From positions 73,447,618 to 73,511,617 of the forward strand of contig NC_054537.1 of the NCBI RefSeq assembly GCF_017654505.1: a stretch of 64,000 nt of DNA, read 5' to 3'. The notes below the pieces were generated by a model that did not search any database, had not been told where the DNA came from, and was given only the letters and a program-made list of their open reading frames with translations. Positions 1-12,190 of this stretch are shown one piece after another. How positions within the stretch are numbered: the stretch's first letter is position 1; the number at the start of each line of letters is the position of its first letter. The stretch is from Polyodon spathula. Lineage: Eukaryota; Chordata; Actinopteri; Acipenseriformes; Polyodontidae. Position numbers and translations under genes: made by a program.

Positions 1-3000
1 AACTAAAGTTAAATTGTATTCAACAGCTTACATTTCACTAGCAAACAGGTTTGGTTAATTGATCGTAGCATGAATAAATCGATCAATAAAAAATGTCTTT
101 AAAACCGCTATATATAGAACATCATAATCATAATTTATATTCATTAGATATTATGGGAAAACTTGAACACCTCCTTTTATTCAATTTTGGACTTCCCTCA
201 AGCAGAAACTGACAACTGTACTTTTGTTGTGGCGAGACAAAGTAATCCTGGTTTCACAATACTCAGAGTTACTGTGTAGACAAAGTGACAGTTGCAGTAA
301 AAGGCATCACTACTCATCACTTGCCACATGGCAACAGAGATTCCAGTCTCCAGGACTGTCACTTAACTCACTATTCCAAAAAGTTACAAAACTGAGTTTT
401 CTACTTCTCCCTGACAGATATATCACCAGCCATCAAACCTGCAGTTACATTTGTTACATATACAGTACATAGTCAATCACAGTCCCCCCCCCAATAGTAC
501 ACATTTAACTGTAGCTTAACATAGTGCACAGCCTCACCCCTCATTATATAGCCTTCTTATTCATTACACAGCACAGTTAAAATAATTACAAAGCATCCCA
601 AATACCAGAGAGGACCTTTCATGTCAAGAGGTAATGTAAGAATTGCTTGGTGTCAAGAATTATAGTAACTATGTTTGTAATTTGTGGCATAAAAAGAGGT
701 GAAACTATTAACACCAAAACATCTTTCACTTGTATTTGGATAAAAAAAAGAGTTAAAATGAAAGCAACTTAATTGGTAAACTTCAGCATTACTTGGGACA
801 TATTCCTCAAGAGATAGTTTAACTTTTCATGCCACAGTTTATTAATCCTGCACAGTGACCTCACTGCATCTTCAATGATGCATTCCAACATTAGCAACAT
901 GCTGCTTTGAATTCATTGTTAAACTAGCTCCATGGAGAATGGGATGACATAACAAGCTAAACATTCTCTAGCTAATAGGGAAACATCCATACATGCACTA
1001 TTTTGGTTCTGAAATCCTATTTGGAAGTGATGATAGTTTGAGAGAGCTTGCTTTTGGAAGACTTGACTTCCCAAGCAACTTGTTTTATTATTTTTACAAA
1101 TCCCAGTGGGGGTCTCATGCTGTACCTGTGGTATGAGCAACAAGTATCCACTGAACATGTTCTTTGCTGCAGGATTCACTTGTTATATTACCACCAGGTT
1201 GGAATTGCCTTGATAAAGACCTTTGAGCAGACACACCCTCCAGCAAGCAACCACGTGAGAGTCTCTTCAAAACCACAGGCAGGCTTTTACTCAGCCCTTG
1301 AGGTCCAGGAACTCTACTTGCCCCCCACTCGAGGACAATGAGGAGTATACTGTAGAAAGCCTAACTGAGCCTGATGAACTGGTGGAGGATGAAGCTGTTT
1401 ATCATTACTTTTAAGTTGACAGAAGATATATACATTTATATAAACATTTAATCGCAAATCTTGACATACAATTATTTTTAATTAAAAACAATTAAGCCTG
1501 ACTTATTTACATTTTTGGTCACACGGGGATCACAGCTTAAGGTTCACTCGCGGTAAATAAATAAAAGTAAAATTAAAATGTTGGATAATGTAGGTGTAGT
1601 TTGAACACTGTACAAAAATATGAATTTATTTATTTATTTTATGTACACTATTTCACAATAAATACTAAAACATTTTCGTTCTGGTGACTCTTATTTAATG
1701 CTTGGGTCCAATGAATTTCCATGTTCCGTGATTCAGAAGCCAATCACTCAAATCGCTCTTATAAGCACATGAATCACTGTTTGTCTGCAGTCACATTATG
1801 ATCACCTGAAACTCCCTTATAATTAAACATTCCTTTACTTTTGCTGCATCCTGTGTTTTTTTAATCAAAGCAGTATGTTTTTTTTTTTTTTTTTTTTTAA
1901 ACATAACCTTAATTGTTTAGATCTTTTTATTCACAGGCTATGGGTCAAATCGTCTTTTACTCAGGAGCATTCGCCCAGAGAGAGAACATTTCTCTTTAAA
2001 ATACTGGAGATTATGGAGATCACGCTCCCCCTACAACAATGCATGTTTTAGGTTTCCACAATAAGTCACTAATTTCAAATCAACCAGAGCATTGTTGAGG
2101 GAGGGCGCAGGATCTGGATACCCTAAAGTGTTTATAAGGAAACATTATTTTCTCCTGGCCAGCAGTCCCAAGTAAAAGTTGAAAAAGGTTTCCCAAGGTG
2201 GTTTATAACCCCAGATGTGTAAATGAATATTTCACAGAGAGCTACAACTCCCTTCAGTAGAGACTTGACCAGCAACATGTTACTTGATGCAACCGACATG
2301 CAGGTTTTCAATAGTGCACTGCCGGTCCTATGGGAGGTTTTTTTTCTGTCTTCTGCATGCCTTGATTATTACGAGTACAGCGTACAAACAAGCTGAAAGC
2401 TATATGTTTGTATGTATATAATGAATACTGAAGAAATACAGACAAATCATTTTTACCATAAATAAATAAAACAAATATATATTTTTTATTTAGTCATAGG
2501 GAAAGATTTTGGACTAAAATATAACATGCAGCAAAAAGCAATAAACATGGTGGAACACAACCACAACAACACATCCTAACAAAAAAAAAAAATGGGCGGG
2601 AGCAAGTGCGAGAGAGCGATAGAGAGAAAGACATGAATAAATCATACACGGGTAAACAGGTTGTGGGGGCGGAGGGAGTGAGAGTGTATAATGCTTCAGC
2701 GAATGATACTCCTTGAAGCATGGAGCAAAGCACAGAGCTTGGCGTCGCCTCTCCGCTGTCATTTGATGCCGAGGATAAATATTCTTTGCTTACGTCTTCA
2801 CTGACACACTCATTGATGTCAGATTCAGTGGAAGAATTGTATGTATTTGAATTTAAATTGGAATCTGAATTCAGTATTATTACAATTACTTCTCAGTCAA
2901 TATCTGGCAGAGGGCGCAAGAGACCAATAAAAGGTGTTACAGAAACCTAGTGTTACAATAGTATGTGATCAGGATCAGGACTGTTCAAGTTTAAAGTTGT

Positions 3001-5292
3001 AGAAAGGGTTACTGGTAGTACTGCACAAACAAACCAATTTCTAAACTTCATAGAAATAAATTACATTATCATTACGTTTTAGTTACTTTTTTGAACAGAA
3101 AGAGTAGCCTGTCCTTGAATTTTACTTAAATACTTTAGTTGTACTGAAAATGAAAACTGTATGGGAGTTGAATTATCTTTCCTGCACTGAAATAGTAGTG
3201 TGCAATATGGATCGGTGTAACCTTTCCTTGACCTGTATGCAAGTCTTTAGTGTTTTAAGAGTTAAACCAGGGGCTGCCAATTTATTTTTTTTAACGCTTT
3301 TATTTTTTGTAAACATCTTTGCTCCCCGAGCATGCTGTTCCAGGAACGTCTTTCCTCCTCATTAACACTTCTAGTTTGGTGCTCAGCAGGCCTACTGAAG
3401 TGTAAAAGTACTGTAATGTTGTCAATGGTTCACAGGGCACCTGTGACTAGTGTATGAAATGTCACTCATATTTAGGCTTTCTTGAATTACATTTTTATTT
3501 TTTTGCCAAATTGACAATTAATATCAATGTTTATTTTTGGAAGAATTTACCATTTTTTTTCGATCTTTATTTTTCAATTGATGCAGAGAATGAGTGAAAT
3601 CAACCTTTATGAGACACAGACAAAGAACACAGACTTTTTATGCCATTGAGAAACATTTATCGAAACCCCTTTATCATATTCAACATGCAACAAAACCATG
3701 GTTACCAGCATTCCTGTTGAAATGATGTTTGGTCACAGCAGAGCTACCTTGTATAGATAAAGATCCTACACAAATTAAAAAATGGTCTCAAATAAGCCAT
3801 AGAAAACGCAATTTAAAAGTGTATTACACAGACATTTTGTAGCATAGATTTACAAGTAAAAATAATATGCACAGAACAAAATTGCTAACAGAACTAACTT
3901 GCATTTATTTTCCAGTCTCCACCCCTCTCGTGCTTCAGCACAACTGGAGTCACTGAAAGCAAGGCAGATGGGCTCACTTCGTCCTAATGTGGAGACATCA
4001 GTGTTTTCCTCTTGCGCATCATTTTCAAATCAAACTAGCAAATGTCACCGTATACCTATAGCAAAAGTCTACCTACACCTTAACCCGCTAATTTCAAAGT
4101 AGGCACTTTCAATGACAGGCGCTGTAGCTGGCAAATAAAAGTGCACAGTAGGTGCAAGTTTGATGATTGACTATCATTTAAACAAATGAGAGCATTCTAG
4201 CGTTGCTTCAGTCAATGAGATCTGTCAGAACAGGATGAAATGACTGTGACTGTGAAACTACAGTAATCACTCAGTTGACTGACAGCGACCCCTAGCAATT
4301 CAGAGCGGAACGGAGACAGGACAGACAGCAAGAATTAAAACTACACAAACTAGAGATGATTTTTAAAGTGTTTTTACTGACGTTTATCGTTTATCAGTCA
4401 AACTCATACTTTTGGGGAATTCGACATTACAACGAGCTTTATCGATTAATATAGAAAGGTAGCAAGCCTACTCATATTCAGTACCTTAGGACACATTTTA
4501 TACTATAATAATTTTTACCACCCACGTAAGTAAACTTTGATCCAAATTTTAATTAGGATGAGAATATTTTCAAAAAGACTTTTCAAAACACCGGGTATGA
4601 AGAATGAGCTCCTTTACACCCAGCTCACCTGTCCAAAGGGACGAGCTCCGTAATGCCTACTCCATACTGTCTTGTAAAAAGTAACAGATCACAGTATGGT
4701 ACCTTAAAATAAGTTTAGGTTGCTACAGTATTACTATTGTTATCTTATTTGTAGAAATTGTAAAGATTTGTTGCATAAACATGTATTTAATGAAAAACCA
4801 TGACATACAGTATTGTTCATTTGTGAAATTCTGGGAATCCAAAAGTCTACGGTTTTAAATAAGAACATAAGAAAGGTTACAAACGAGAGGAGGCCATTCG
4901 GCCCATCTTGCTCGTTTGATTGTTAGTAGCTTATTTATCCCAGAATCTCATTAAGCAGCTTCTTGAAGGATCCCAGGATGTCAGCTTCAACAACATTACT
5001 GGCGAATTGGTTCCAGACTCCCACAATTATCTGTAAATGACTTAAACGTAAATGTATTCTGTGTTTGTAGGTGATTTAATAATGTATAATGTATTAAACA
5101 TGACATTTTTTTATATTGTCTTGATATAAAATATAACATTGTTATATTTGCTGCTGGGCAAAAAAACAAAACAAAACCAAACAAAAAAAAAAATGATATG
5201 CAGATTAGTTTAGTGTTGGTATATGCTTTCAGGATGCTGTACCTAGCAGAGATACTGAACTATATATGGCCTGGGAAGAAGCAGTGACTTAC
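1..5292. other. Intron or 3' flank of CTDP1, no gene identified
   Basis: This AT-rich stretch lies downstream of the last CTDP1 exon that I can recognise. CTDP1 should have at least one more coding exon, a short acidic one ending in the RAP74-binding helix, but I could not find it here on the minus strand. It may therefore lie outside the window. The stretch contains simple A/T runs (for example 1879-1898), one CR1 tail (4861-5032) and an unexplained acidic open frame on the plus strand at 1251-1413. Nothing else here has recognisable coding character. Confidence 0.6.
4861..5032 (-). mobile_element. 5'-truncated CR1-like LINE, 3' end only
   Basis: About 170 bp that match, base for base over long stretches, the 3' ends of the copies at 57052, 61262 (reversed) and 63713. 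The shared block reads 'ggaggccattcggcccatct' on the plus strand and begins at the same terminal 'aagaacataagaaag'. Orientation is minus. Only the 3' untranslated region and the last codons of the family are present, as expected for a reverse-transcription product truncated at its 5' end. Confidence 0.85.
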
Positions 5293-5468
5293 CTGGGGGT
5301 GCTGTCTGTCAAGTTCCCTTCCTTGCTCGATGATGTTGTAGGCTTTTCCTCTACTGTTGTTCCGACGGTTCCAGGATTTTGTCCCTCTGGCAGATTCTTT
5401 CCTGCTTCCTCCTCTTCTGTCTTTTCTTCACTTTCATTATCACTCTCTTCCCCCAAGATGTCATCCAC
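5293..5468 (-). CDS. ctdp1: CTDP1 (FCP1) exon, acidic C-terminal region
   Basis: A 176-nt internal exon of the RNA polymerase II CTD phosphatase. It starts after an acceptor (CTTTGGTAG) and ends at a canonical donor (CAG, then GTAAGTC). It translates to 58 residues plus two bases, beginning VDDILGEESDNESEE and followed by Glu-rich and then Ser/Thr-rich sequence. In human CTDP1, as I recall it, the VDDILGE segment directly follows LESMDKE, which is exactly where the exon at 42371-42533 ends in phase 0. The acidic serines next to Glu/Asp look like CK2-type sites. In the family this region lies between the BRCT domain and the C-terminal TFIIF (RAP74)-binding helix. It should splice onward with two bases (AG) to an exon that I could not locate. 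Confidence 0.9.
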
Positions 5469-6449
5469 CTACCAAAGGTTAAAACAGATTTAGGGTACAA
5501 TCAGCAAACATGTCTGGTCATTACAAAAGAACATGTAAAAACAATTGTGACATAACCATTGACAAACTGCATGCTGCGCATTTACTCTCCCTCTTGATGA
5601 AGGCCTAGTGAGCTAATTCAACCTTTTAAACACCATCACCAGGACCATTTATATTATTTATATATTAGGTGGAACCAGATACTGGAAAACTTCAGGACTG
5701 CTCCGCCTCTGACTGCCTTCTGTCGCCTCAAGACTGCACTACATCTCTTGATCTACGCCTCCTACTATGCACTGACCTTAGCACTAAGTTACTGGATCCT
5801 CAGCTAATGCACTATCCTTGCGCTATTGCATTACTAATATGTAATTGTAAATGCAACTTGATTTAATCCTTACTTGTTGCATCCTAGTTCATATTGTATT
5901 AGTAGTATTATCTGCACTTACTGTATACAATACTGTATTTAAATATTATTAGAAAATGATTCACTATCATCAGCCAAACAGCTTCCAGCTATAGCAGGCA
6001 TTAATACACAATACATGCCTGCTGGAATGTTGCCGGATCACCTGTGAATCTAAGTACTGGCTTTTTCATTTTAACTTTCAGTAATTTTAAGATCAGAAGA
6101 TGGAGATCTGGATACACCCAGTGACTGCTGTGAATAGTGCAGCTGGCAACAAGGGAAAGACCTCATGACAGCATGGAGAGACAGCTGACAGGAGGAAAGA
6201 GACCCCATTGGGGCTGGCAGGGGTAGGCTACACTAGCTGGCAGTATCCAGCTCTGTGTTTTCAAATGGAACAGGATGCTAGAGACACCCGCCCAAGGCTT
6301 CTAAGAAATGAAATAGATAAATACCCCTAGAGTCTGCGAGAGCGGGGGCGGAAGAGGACTCAAGGTTTGACAACAGGGTTAAGAAATGGAAACGAATAGT
6401 ACCTTGCAAAGGACTAGCTCAAGACCTGCAGTTAGTAAAAGACTGAAGA

Positions 6450-6900
6450 TCCAGTTTTGTGTCCGTGGCTGCAGCAAAGTGACAACGGTTAGGGGCTTGA
6501 AGATTTATCAAGGGGGAATGAAATGCTTGAGTAAGAAGTGACAAGGGCTTCGCATTGTTCTGTACTTTTTACAAAGTCAGTCAAATGAAATCCAGCGACA
6601 GGAAGCAAACCACAGTTCGCAGGGTATCAGCATCCCTGTCACAGATGAGAGGAGGACTTGCATAAACACAACTAATGACGAACCTAATGATCCTTGTGAG
6701 CCCTGTCAGATGAACCAGCATAAGAGAGAAAAAAACCTCAACGGGCAAAAGCCTAGAGGTAAATGGCCAAGAGCTTCTGAGAAAACAACGTGGGACACGA
6801 GATGGGAGAGTGTGGAACTACGCAAGATTGGCTGGAGAGACCTATGGACAATGGAACACAGCAGGATCAGTTTCCTCATCTCCCACCACTACAGAACCTT
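6450..6900 (+). pseudogene. LINE ORF relic with N-terminal zinc-finger
   Basis: From about 6452 one frame reads FCVRGCSKVTTVRGLKIYQG and then GMKCLSKK before a stop. The spacing C-x3-C followed by GLKI(H)Q and a further Cys matches the N-terminal C2H2-like finger of a LINE ORF family common in fish genomes. The finger's His is Tyr here. Downstream, at about 6710-6890, another frame carries KPRGKWPRASE and a Trp-rich stretch, which resembles the RVKWPKA motif that follows the finger in such ORFs. Stops and frame changes show it is dead. The exact clade (NeSL/R2-like or Utopia-like) cannot be decided by eye. Confidence 0.45.
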
Positions 6901-8249
6901 AATCTATGGGCAGGAGAAGATCCAAGGTGTCCTTTGCGCACAAAAGCACATACCACTCATGAAACCAAAATATGTCCCAAATCATACCTTTTTTATTTCC
7001 TATACTTTTTTCTATTTAAATTAGGAATGTCACTACCACTACAACACCAGCAGCTTTGAGATGTATTTGTGTTTTATCCTGTGTCTGGTGCCACAACAGG
7101 CTTAGGTTAGAGCACCAATATCATGCTGTCACATCTTACATTGTCCTGGTCACAACAATTAAAGAAGATAATACCAAAATAGGTGCTCTTCAAACTATAC
7201 CAATTAAACTCTTTTGTGGGTTATTCTTCAGTAGTGAGACAGAATGAATCTTGACTTGTACAGCTAACCACTTCACTAAGAGATGAATGTATGTACAGTG
7301 AACTCCACTTAATTCAAATCTCTGGGAACAATACAAATAGTTTGAGATGTGCAAAATTCAATTTAAATAAATTATGTAAATTGCCCCATGGTGTGGACAT
7401 TTAGAGCTATTTCCATAGTAAATGTGCATAAATAAAACAGACATTACTGTATTTTACCTTGATGCTTTTATTTATTTTTTCATCGTGAAATCAATAAAGT
7501 AAATCACACATTTCTATTTAAAGTGCAGCATTACTTATTCATAAATTATCTGCCATTACATCGTCGCTTTTTATGCAATTAGATACGATTGCTATGGAAC
7601 ATCGTACTAGCTACTGTACTGTAGCCTAACTGTAGTCTTATTCTTATTAAACTGTAGCCAGATACTGTTACTACAGTAGTACTTTCCCTAACAAAAGATC
7701 CAAGTTGAACACCAAAACTAAAATACTGTACAAAGAGCATTTTCCCGATGTAGTAGAATCTGAATAGTTTTGCTCTTAAAATAATAAAATAAAATCTACA
7801 ACAGAAAAAGTGCCTGTATCCTGAACCATAATGGTTCTTGCAGTCGCTCTGTTAACATTACAGAAGCTAGCTAACTACTTCAGCTGCGTAAAGTAATCTA
7901 ACGTTATTTGGATGGTACCTTCACGTCTTGATATCAGTCTTTGAGCATCTTCCCCTGTGGAAAGCGATAGGAGATGACAAAATAATAATTTAAGAAAAGA
8001 AGAGCTTATTTTCCTTCAGCACGGCAAATCTACTGTGCACTATAGGAGTAATTTTTTTTTTTTTTTTTTTTTTTTTAAAGGGACAGTGCACATATAACGA
8101 CCGTAACATCTTAATTAATAAAATTAGCTTGAGAGGGTCCAGATTTGATGCAAAAAATGTATGTTAGGGAATTTTTATTAAGTTTGATTGTGTGTATTAT
8201 TAACTTCCCCCAAATTACATGCGCAAGTTTTTATGAAAATTTTCAGAAA

Positions 8250-8349
8250 ATGTAATAAAGTAAATGGTCAGAAAGGGGGGGTGGGTTTGAGGGTGAGCTT
8301 TGGGGGACCGCATCACACGTCCTCACAGGCCGCACTTTGGGAACCCCTG
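8250..8349. mobile_element. hAT-type element, right end fragment
   Basis: The stretch ends in GGCCGCACTTTGGGAACCCCTG. Read in reverse it begins CAGGGGTTCCCAAAGTGCGG, the typical terminus of Charlie-like hAT elements (CAGxGGTTCxCAAA). No matching left end was seen within about 1 kb, so this is probably a truncated or diverged copy. Confidence 0.55.
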
Positions 8350-9598
8350 ATATAGAACAATTAACTTTAGCAGCAGTGTGAGCGCAACAGAAGATGCTGG
8401 GCGTGGAGGCTACAAAAAAATTATTAATTAAATATAGGCTTGCTAGTTAGTTAGCTTTTATTCTCTATTAATGAAATTATATGCACTGAAAAAAGGCAAG
8501 AGAACCAGTAGGACCACGTTGCTGCAGGAAGACCATTTTAATGGTACAAAAGAAGAAACACTTGACTGGTCCTTCCTGCAACTAAGTTTACACTGTTAAA
8601 TATATACTGCTAAAATTGTTTTATTCAGCAAAAATACAAAAAAAACATAAAAATAAAAAAAGCTTTTGCATTTGCTTCCTAATGAGACACAAAATTACTG
8701 GATTATGGCTTCTGACATTAATTAAAACACTGACTTCTTGTACTGCTTTTAGAATGAAACGCTTATAGGTACCAAAACTGTTACTGAACAAGATAATTTC
8801 GCTTTTTGTTAATATACAGCTAAATAAACTGTTAATGCAAAAACTTTATTTTTACAGTTGGTTACTAGTTATCAACACTGAAAATTATGTCAAACTCCTT
8901 AAATGAGGTCTTTGAAATGGTCAAAATGGTCCTTGAAGTTCCTTGAAATTTGTATCAGGAAAACTGTATGAACCCTGTATTTGCTACATCTGATTGAGTT
9001 AAGCAGAGATTGTATATGATTTTTGCAGCTGAGGTTTTATAAAATTAATATTCTGTGACTTGGGCATACATGTGAAAAGTTTGATGAGCAACATTAAAAA
9101 AAACTATGTTTATTAACTAGCCTCATGTGTGATTATCAAGTTGATCCATCTGGTAAAATGTCAAGTAATTTTCTTTTCTTACAAAAGTTAAGCTCAAATT
9201 TGCTTCTGAAAGTGGTCCAAAATAACTTAGAATGCATCTGAGAGCATGGACAACCCCAGAGCTTCTGGGGACCACCAGAAGATTGATTTTGCCCTGGAGT
9301 TTCAGTCAAAATGATCACTGGCCACTTTCACCCATGAAGGTCGTCTCAAATGTCTCTCTTTAATTGGGACAACCGCTTATTCAGAATATTTCTCCCAAGG
9401 CGTCCTGATAAAGTGCCGTATTGTTATGCAACCTGTTGACCTTTTCATTGTATTGGTTTAGTATTTTACTATGTGGTGAGGTTAGGGTTATGTTGAGGAT
9501 AGTAACTATAAGTTCACAAATGAATGTTACATTGAGAAATAAATCCATTTTGTTTACCCCATGGTACCAAAGGTAACTATTTATTAAAAAGGTGCTCT

Positions 9599-9601
<3 letters not shown>

Positions 9602-9631
<30 letters not shown>
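9602..9631. repeat. Poly(A) run
   Basis: Thirty consecutive A, followed soon after by T and A runs at 9639-9664. It could be the tail of an old retrocopy, but no element body is recognisable beside it. Confidence 0.9.
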
Positions 9632-9634
<3 letters not shown>

Positions 9635-9848
9635 CCATTTTTTTTTAATCTTAAAAAAAAAAAACATTCCATGTTTTGTTAGGGTGAAAATGTAATGTGT
9701 GTTCTAGCAAGGGTCTGAAAATATTTGTTTTTTATAATAACAATACGTTTTTGTGCAGCACTTTAAAAACAGTTTGGGGGAAAAGATGTTTGGCTGTGGG
9801 GTGACTTATGGCAATAATGCTCAACTGCAAAGTGGTTAAACAACACTG

Positions 9849-9849
<1 letters not shown>

Positions 9850-9928
<79 letters not shown>
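9850..9928. repeat. (TA)n microsatellite
   Basis: About 39 uninterrupted TA units. Confidence 0.97.
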
Positions 9929-9931
<3 letters not shown>

Positions 9932-10670
9932 TAACAGAATAGCACTACTGGTCAAGGCCTATCTGAAATATTTACATGTATTTTTCATGCCTGACCATTC
10001 TTTAGCCTGTCTCAGGTTTAAAAGATACACAATTTGTCTTGCCAAATCGAAACCCGTTACTGCTCCTCAACTAACAACCCTATAATCCAATTTATAGGCT
10101 ATTTGGAGAATGCTGTGTCACTGCAGAGGAGGCAGACAGTGCCTAGCAACCTGATAAATCTAATTAGTACCCCTTATAATAAGGCCTTCCTGGCAGTAAA
10201 CATGCCATCTCTTTTCAGTGAAGCCCTCAATAAGGTCCTTAATTATACTGTAATTATATGAAGAGAACAATCCAACAATAATAAAAAATAAATAAAAAAA
10301 CAAACAAACAAAAAAAAAAACAACAACAACAACAACAACTTCTGGTACTTGACAGAGTGCTGAACCCAAAACAAAGCTTGGAAATAGGCCTACTGGTACA
10401 GATTTCACGAACATTCTACACACAATCTATTACATAGACACACAACACTTATTTAGAGCTAACATTTTAACTTCCAATACAAATACAGGAAATTAATTAA
10501 TAAGGTAAACTGCCTATATAAATTTAGAATGGTCTTATTCAGACCTATCACTGTAAGCCTACAATTGTCAAGAACCCTATATTGGAAAATAACCACTGAA
10601 TAAGAGGCTTTCACCTTTAGTACCACCTGTAGCTATACATGGTTCAAATATCAAAATCCTAGAAATATAC

Positions 10671-11372
10671 ACTGCTAACTCGATATATCGTGTGTGTCGG
10701 GGTCCAATATAAATCCATTATAATGTTGAGGGCCGCGATATAGTGAGAGACCTATGAAAAAACAAATAGGCTAACAAATACTGTAAACCACTCCCTCTTT
10801 TTATCAGGGGCGTCAGGGTCCAATATAAATCCTCTACAAACACGCTTTTTCTCACTTTTTGTATAAAAAGCAGCACACCATTTTAATTCGTACTGCAAAG
10901 GGTAATTGCTTCTCATTAACTTAAGTCTCCAATTAATTTCATGAGTCTTCCTCTCCTTTTTCACATGCACAAACCCACTGCATTGAAAGAATCCCATTCC
11001 AAAACACAGGAGGCTTGTTGCTAGGGAGTGACGTCGCTGTCCTGTGACTTTTGCTAGTGCATTGCTGTCAGAAGTGAAGACCTCGTTGGCTAAAATAAAA
11101 ACCGCTTCAGCAAGTAGATATTTAATTTGCTTTGTGTTATTGTGCAATGCGTGGGTATATGAAAACAGTATGATATTAACGCTTTGTTTTTGTGTGTTTC
11201 GTATATCTGTTTGTGATGTGCAGTACGAAATTAAACGAACAGTAATTAAAAGTGCCTATGTATATTGCAGCTAAGGCATGCGCAGTTAGACAGTAAAAAT
11301 GGGGAGCCAGCTCCAGGACCACGATATATCCGAATCTGCAGCATAGCGAGGGGCAATATAACAAGGGGTGGG
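10671..11372. mobile_element. Possible DNA-transposon relic with subterminal inverted repeats
   Basis: The motif CTCGATATATCGTG near 10679-10692 faces an inverted counterpart, CACGATATATCCGAA, near 11318-11332. The outer right sequence (gcatagcgaggggcaatata) is GC-poor but patterned in the manner of a transposon end. The phrase ggtccaatataaatcc occurs twice, near 10709 and 10818. A 131-codon minus-strand frame at 10752-11147 lies between them but resembles nothing I know. No target duplication was identified. The superfamily is undecided. Confidence 0.3.
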
Positions 11373-12102
11373 TGTAGTTTGTTTCCCCCACTTAATGTAG
11401 AGGTACTCAAATGTTGGTAAAATAGCTAGTTGCAAGTTTCAAACTATTTTTATTGTATTCAATTTCACAAGTAGAGTACCATTTAATTTTGCCAGAGGAG
11501 TCTCATTGACACTGAAAATATTAAATCTGCATGTTGAAGCAGCAGCAGCAGCGGCAGATTTCCCCCCCAAAAAATACATATTTGACCATAGTTCTGCAAA
11601 ACTGCTTGTTATGCACGTTTTTTTTCCTATGGCAATTTCCATTAAGAAACACACAACATACAATCAGCCAAATTAATTCAGTAAAACTCTCAAGCAACCC
11701 ATTATCTGTAAATATATACAGTATTCATGCAGTATACCCTTTTGTATTTTTTATTTACAAAACTTAGGCCTTCCTTTAGGTTGATGGCTTGGCAGACAAT
11801 TGTGGATTTTGACGGTTCTTGGAATGACTTTTGCATTCTTCTTTTGAAAAGTTTACAATGTTCTTGCTTGGCTATATTTAAACAGCATTAGTGTCACTGG
11901 GCAGTGTTTTAGCAGATTTTGGAGCAAATTCACAGATTTACTGCACGCCCTTGCTACAATGGATTTACATTATACACTGTTGGTTTCAAGGGGAAAAAAA
12001 AGGTTATATATTTATAACAAAGGTTACCTCTGCAAGTTCAGGACAGAGTTGCCCTGCAGTAAAGTGAGTAGGTAGTACCAAGTTCCAGAAGGATTACAAT
12101 TA

Positions 12103-12109
12103 TAATATA

Positions 12110-12152
<43 letters not shown>

Positions 12153-12190
12153 TATATATATGTGTACACACCCCACACACACACACACAC
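12103..12190. repeat. (TA)n then (CA)n microsatellite
   Basis: Interrupted TA units (12103-12161) followed by a CA tract (about 12168-12190) that abuts the left end of a Tc1-like element. Confidence 0.95.

Noticed and set aside
2494..2950. Overlapping ORFs on both strands with acidic stretches
   Set aside because: Frames on both strands look equally plausible or implausible. No motif, splice site or promoter picks one.
3899..4102. Candidate for the terminal CTDP1 exon (acidic minus-strand frame)
   Set aside because: It lacks the expected helix (SSEADEMAKALEAEL-like) and no acceptor gives the needed phase.
7290..7400. Possible left end of a pogo/Tigger-type element (cagtgaactccacttaattc)
   Set aside because: No matching right end or transposase was found nearby; the motif alone is too weak.
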